NCBI GenBank assembly: GCA_938004815.1
Contig: CALKVR010000421.1
Location: forward strand, 1 to 8,244
Source of the DNA: an uncultured Polyangiaceae bacterium
GTDB taxonomy: Bacteria > Myxococcota_A > Polyangia > Polyangiales > Polyangiaceae
DNA length: 8,244 nucleotides
Reading direction: 5' to 3'
A program made the translations under genes and the position numbers. This document shows, one piece after another, positions 6,322 through 8,244 of this stretch; within the stretch, counting starts at the first letter, position 1, and every line of letters begins with the position of its first letter. The notes under the pieces are model-generated. The model searched no databases, was not told where the DNA came from, and saw only the letters and a list, made by a program, of their open reading frames with translations.

Positions 6322-6326
6322 GGAGG
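6322..6326 (+). promoter_or_regulatory. Shine-Dalgarno GGAGG that decides the ABC ATPase start
   Basis: GGAGG lies 11 bases before ATG 6338, one of the clearest ribosome binding sites in the window. It favours ATG 6338 over the in-frame GTG at 6302, which would add 12 residues (LRGATLEVPSR and so on) unlike the start of the family and would place this site inside the coding region. Confidence 0.65.
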
Positions 6327-6337
6327 TCCCATCCCGG

Positions 6338-7272
<935 letters not shown>

Positions 7273-7276
<4 letters not shown>

Positions 7277-8043
7277 GCTCGATCAACCTGCACGCGATTC
7301 GCGCGATCTACTTCTTCGAGATGGCGCGCACGTTTCGCACCGTGATGCAGAGCATCCTCTCGCCGGTGATGACAACGTCGCTCTATTTCGTGGTCTTCGG
7401 CTCGGCCATCGGCTCGCGCATGACCGAGATCGACGGCATCCCCTACGCCGCGTTCATCATCCCGGGGCTGACCATGCTCTCTCTCTTGACCGAGAGCATT
7501 TCGAACGCGTCGTTCGGCATCTACATGCCTCGCTTCGCGGGCACCATCTACGAGGTGCTCTCGGCGCCCATCTCGTACATCGAGATCCTCATCGGCTACG
7601 TGGGGGCGGCCGCAACCAAATCGGTCATGGTCGGCGCCATCATCTTGGTGACGGCTCGGCTCTTCGTGCCCTACCGCATCGAGCATCCGATCTGGATGCT
7701 CGCGTTCCTCGTGCTCACGTCGGTGACGTTCAGCCTGTTCGGCTTCATCATCGGGCTCTGGGCCGACAGCTTCGAGAAGCTCCAGCTCGTCCCGCTCATG
7801 GTCGTGACGCCGCTCACGTTCTTGGGCGGCAGCTTCTACTCGATCAAGATGCTGCCGCCGCTCTGGCAAAAGATCACTCTCTTCAACCCGGTCGTGTACC
7901 TCGTGAGCGGCTTTCGCTGGAGCTTCTACGGCGTCAGCGACGTCGGCGTGGGCACGAGCCTCGCCATGACGTTCGTGTTCTTGTTGCTCTGCGTCGGCGT
8001 CGTCAGCTGGATGTTTCGCACGGGCTACCGCCTCAAGGCCTGA
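7273..8043 (+). CDS. yadH: ABC-2 type transporter permease, YadH-like
   Basis: A 256-residue inner-membrane protein of the ABC-2 family. The GTG at 7273 overlaps the ATPase stop codon and has a GAGGG Shine-Dalgarno at 7261-7265. About six membrane segments can be seen: near 25-47, 58-79, 104-131, 138-161, 171-189 and 227-248. Family features include LYFVVFGSAIGSR (37-49) after the first membrane helix, FIIPGLTMLS (61-70), LSAPIS (96-101), the LTFLGGSFYSIKMLPPLW segment (181-198) and FNPVVYLVSGFRWSF (204-218), all in the order found in E. coli YadH. Its length also matches (256). It should dimerise and pair with two copies of the preceding ATPase. It stops 8 bases before a hairpin that probably ends the transcript. 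The cargo is unknown; the two upstream lipoproteins are candidates for related envelope functions. Confidence 0.95.
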
Positions 8044-8051
8044 CGAAACGA

Positions 8052-8087
8052 GACCGCCGGCCCGAGCCGAAGCTCGAACCGACGGTC
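8052..8087 (-). terminator. Hairpin with UUCG loop, probable terminator for the convergent genes
   Basis: Two 16-base arms (8052-8067 and 8072-8087) flank a 4-base loop. In the minus-strand transcript the loop is UUCG closed by a C-G pair, an exceptionally stable tetraloop, and the three non-Watson-Crick positions are G-U wobbles, so all 16 pairs form. In the plus-strand transcript the same three positions are C-A mismatches and the loop is CGAA. It is 8 bases after the YadH-like stop and 19 bases after the stop of the minus-strand gene to the right. The T-tract after it on the minus strand is poor (TCTCGTTTCG), so strength is uncertain. Confidence 0.7.
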
Positions 8088-8106
8088 CCGGCCACGCTCG
8101 ACGCGC

Positions 8107-8244
8107 TCACTCGCAAGACGGCTTGGGGTTGGGGCAGCTCTGCGGGCTGGGGGGCGCCGGCAGCGTCTGGCGGCAGCCGCCCATGTCCTCGAAGGTGAGG
8201 CCACCCGCGACGTCGACCATCGAGCCGACGTACCCGAGGACCAC
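8107..8244 (-). CDS. C-terminal end of an unrecognised minus-strand protein (5' end outside window)
   Basis: Forty-five codons and a TGA (8109-8107) are open from the right edge on the minus strand. They read VVLGYVGSMVDVAGGLTF, then EDMGGCRQTLPAPPSPQSC, then PNPKPSCE. Nearly every codon ends in G or C, as in the neighbouring genes, and the stop is followed by the hairpin at 8052-8087, which fits a real gene end. Three Cys (GGC, QSC, PSC) and a Pro-rich tail suggest an exported protein with disulfides. Too little is visible for a family assignment. Confidence 0.65.
   Translation of the reverse strand: MVLGYVGSMVDVAGGLTFEDMGGCRQTLPAPPSPQSCPNPKPSCE

Overview
The window looks like chromosomal DNA from a high-GC Gram-negative bacterium, most likely a myxobacterium (Myxococcota, Polyangiales-like). 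The reasons are strongly G/C-ending codons, several GTG starts with weak or no Shine-Dalgarno sequence, and three predicted lipoproteins, one with an Ala/Pro-rich and one with a Pro-rich linker after the lipidated Cys. This is inference from style; no rRNA or marker gene is present. Nearly all of the sequence is coding. No gene-free stretch exceeds about 160 bases, and I see no tRNA, rRNA, CRISPR array, insertion sequence or attachment site.

Layout. (1) 1-1029, minus: the first half of an ABC-F ATPase. Its reading frame runs in frame into unrelated sequence near position 205, and the last ~200 bases toward the left edge read as a piece of a helicase C-terminal domain. This is either a chimeric assembly edge or a real recombination junction. 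(2) 1123-1836, plus: an unrecognised lipoprotein, divergent from the ABC-F gene. (3) 1846-2322 and 2365-3192, both minus: a DUF1232/YkvA-like protein downstream of a short-chain dehydrogenase (SDR) whose usual catalytic Ser appears to be missing. (4) 3193-3247: a compact divergent control region with a perfect 7-1-7 palindrome over the -10 box of the SDR promoter, next to a TetR-family regulator gene (3248-3847, plus). (5) 3864-8043, plus: a tightly packed run of two lipoproteins (the second with ten regularly spaced Cys pairs and Sel1-like repeats) and a YadG/YadH-type ABC-2 transporter pair with a 4-base overlap. (6) 8052-8087: a hairpin with a UUCG loop on the minus strand, placed between the transporter and the 3' end of a convergent minus-strand gene (8107-8244).

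How the parts may work together. The TetR protein probably represses the SDR gene and itself through the palindrome. The close spacing from 3248 to 8043 allows one transcript to carry the regulator, both lipoproteins and the transporter, which would make this a cell-envelope module, but no shared function is proven. The most unusual items are the ABC-F/helicase junction, the SDR promoter-operator with a probably leaderless start, and the Cys-paired repeat lipoprotein.
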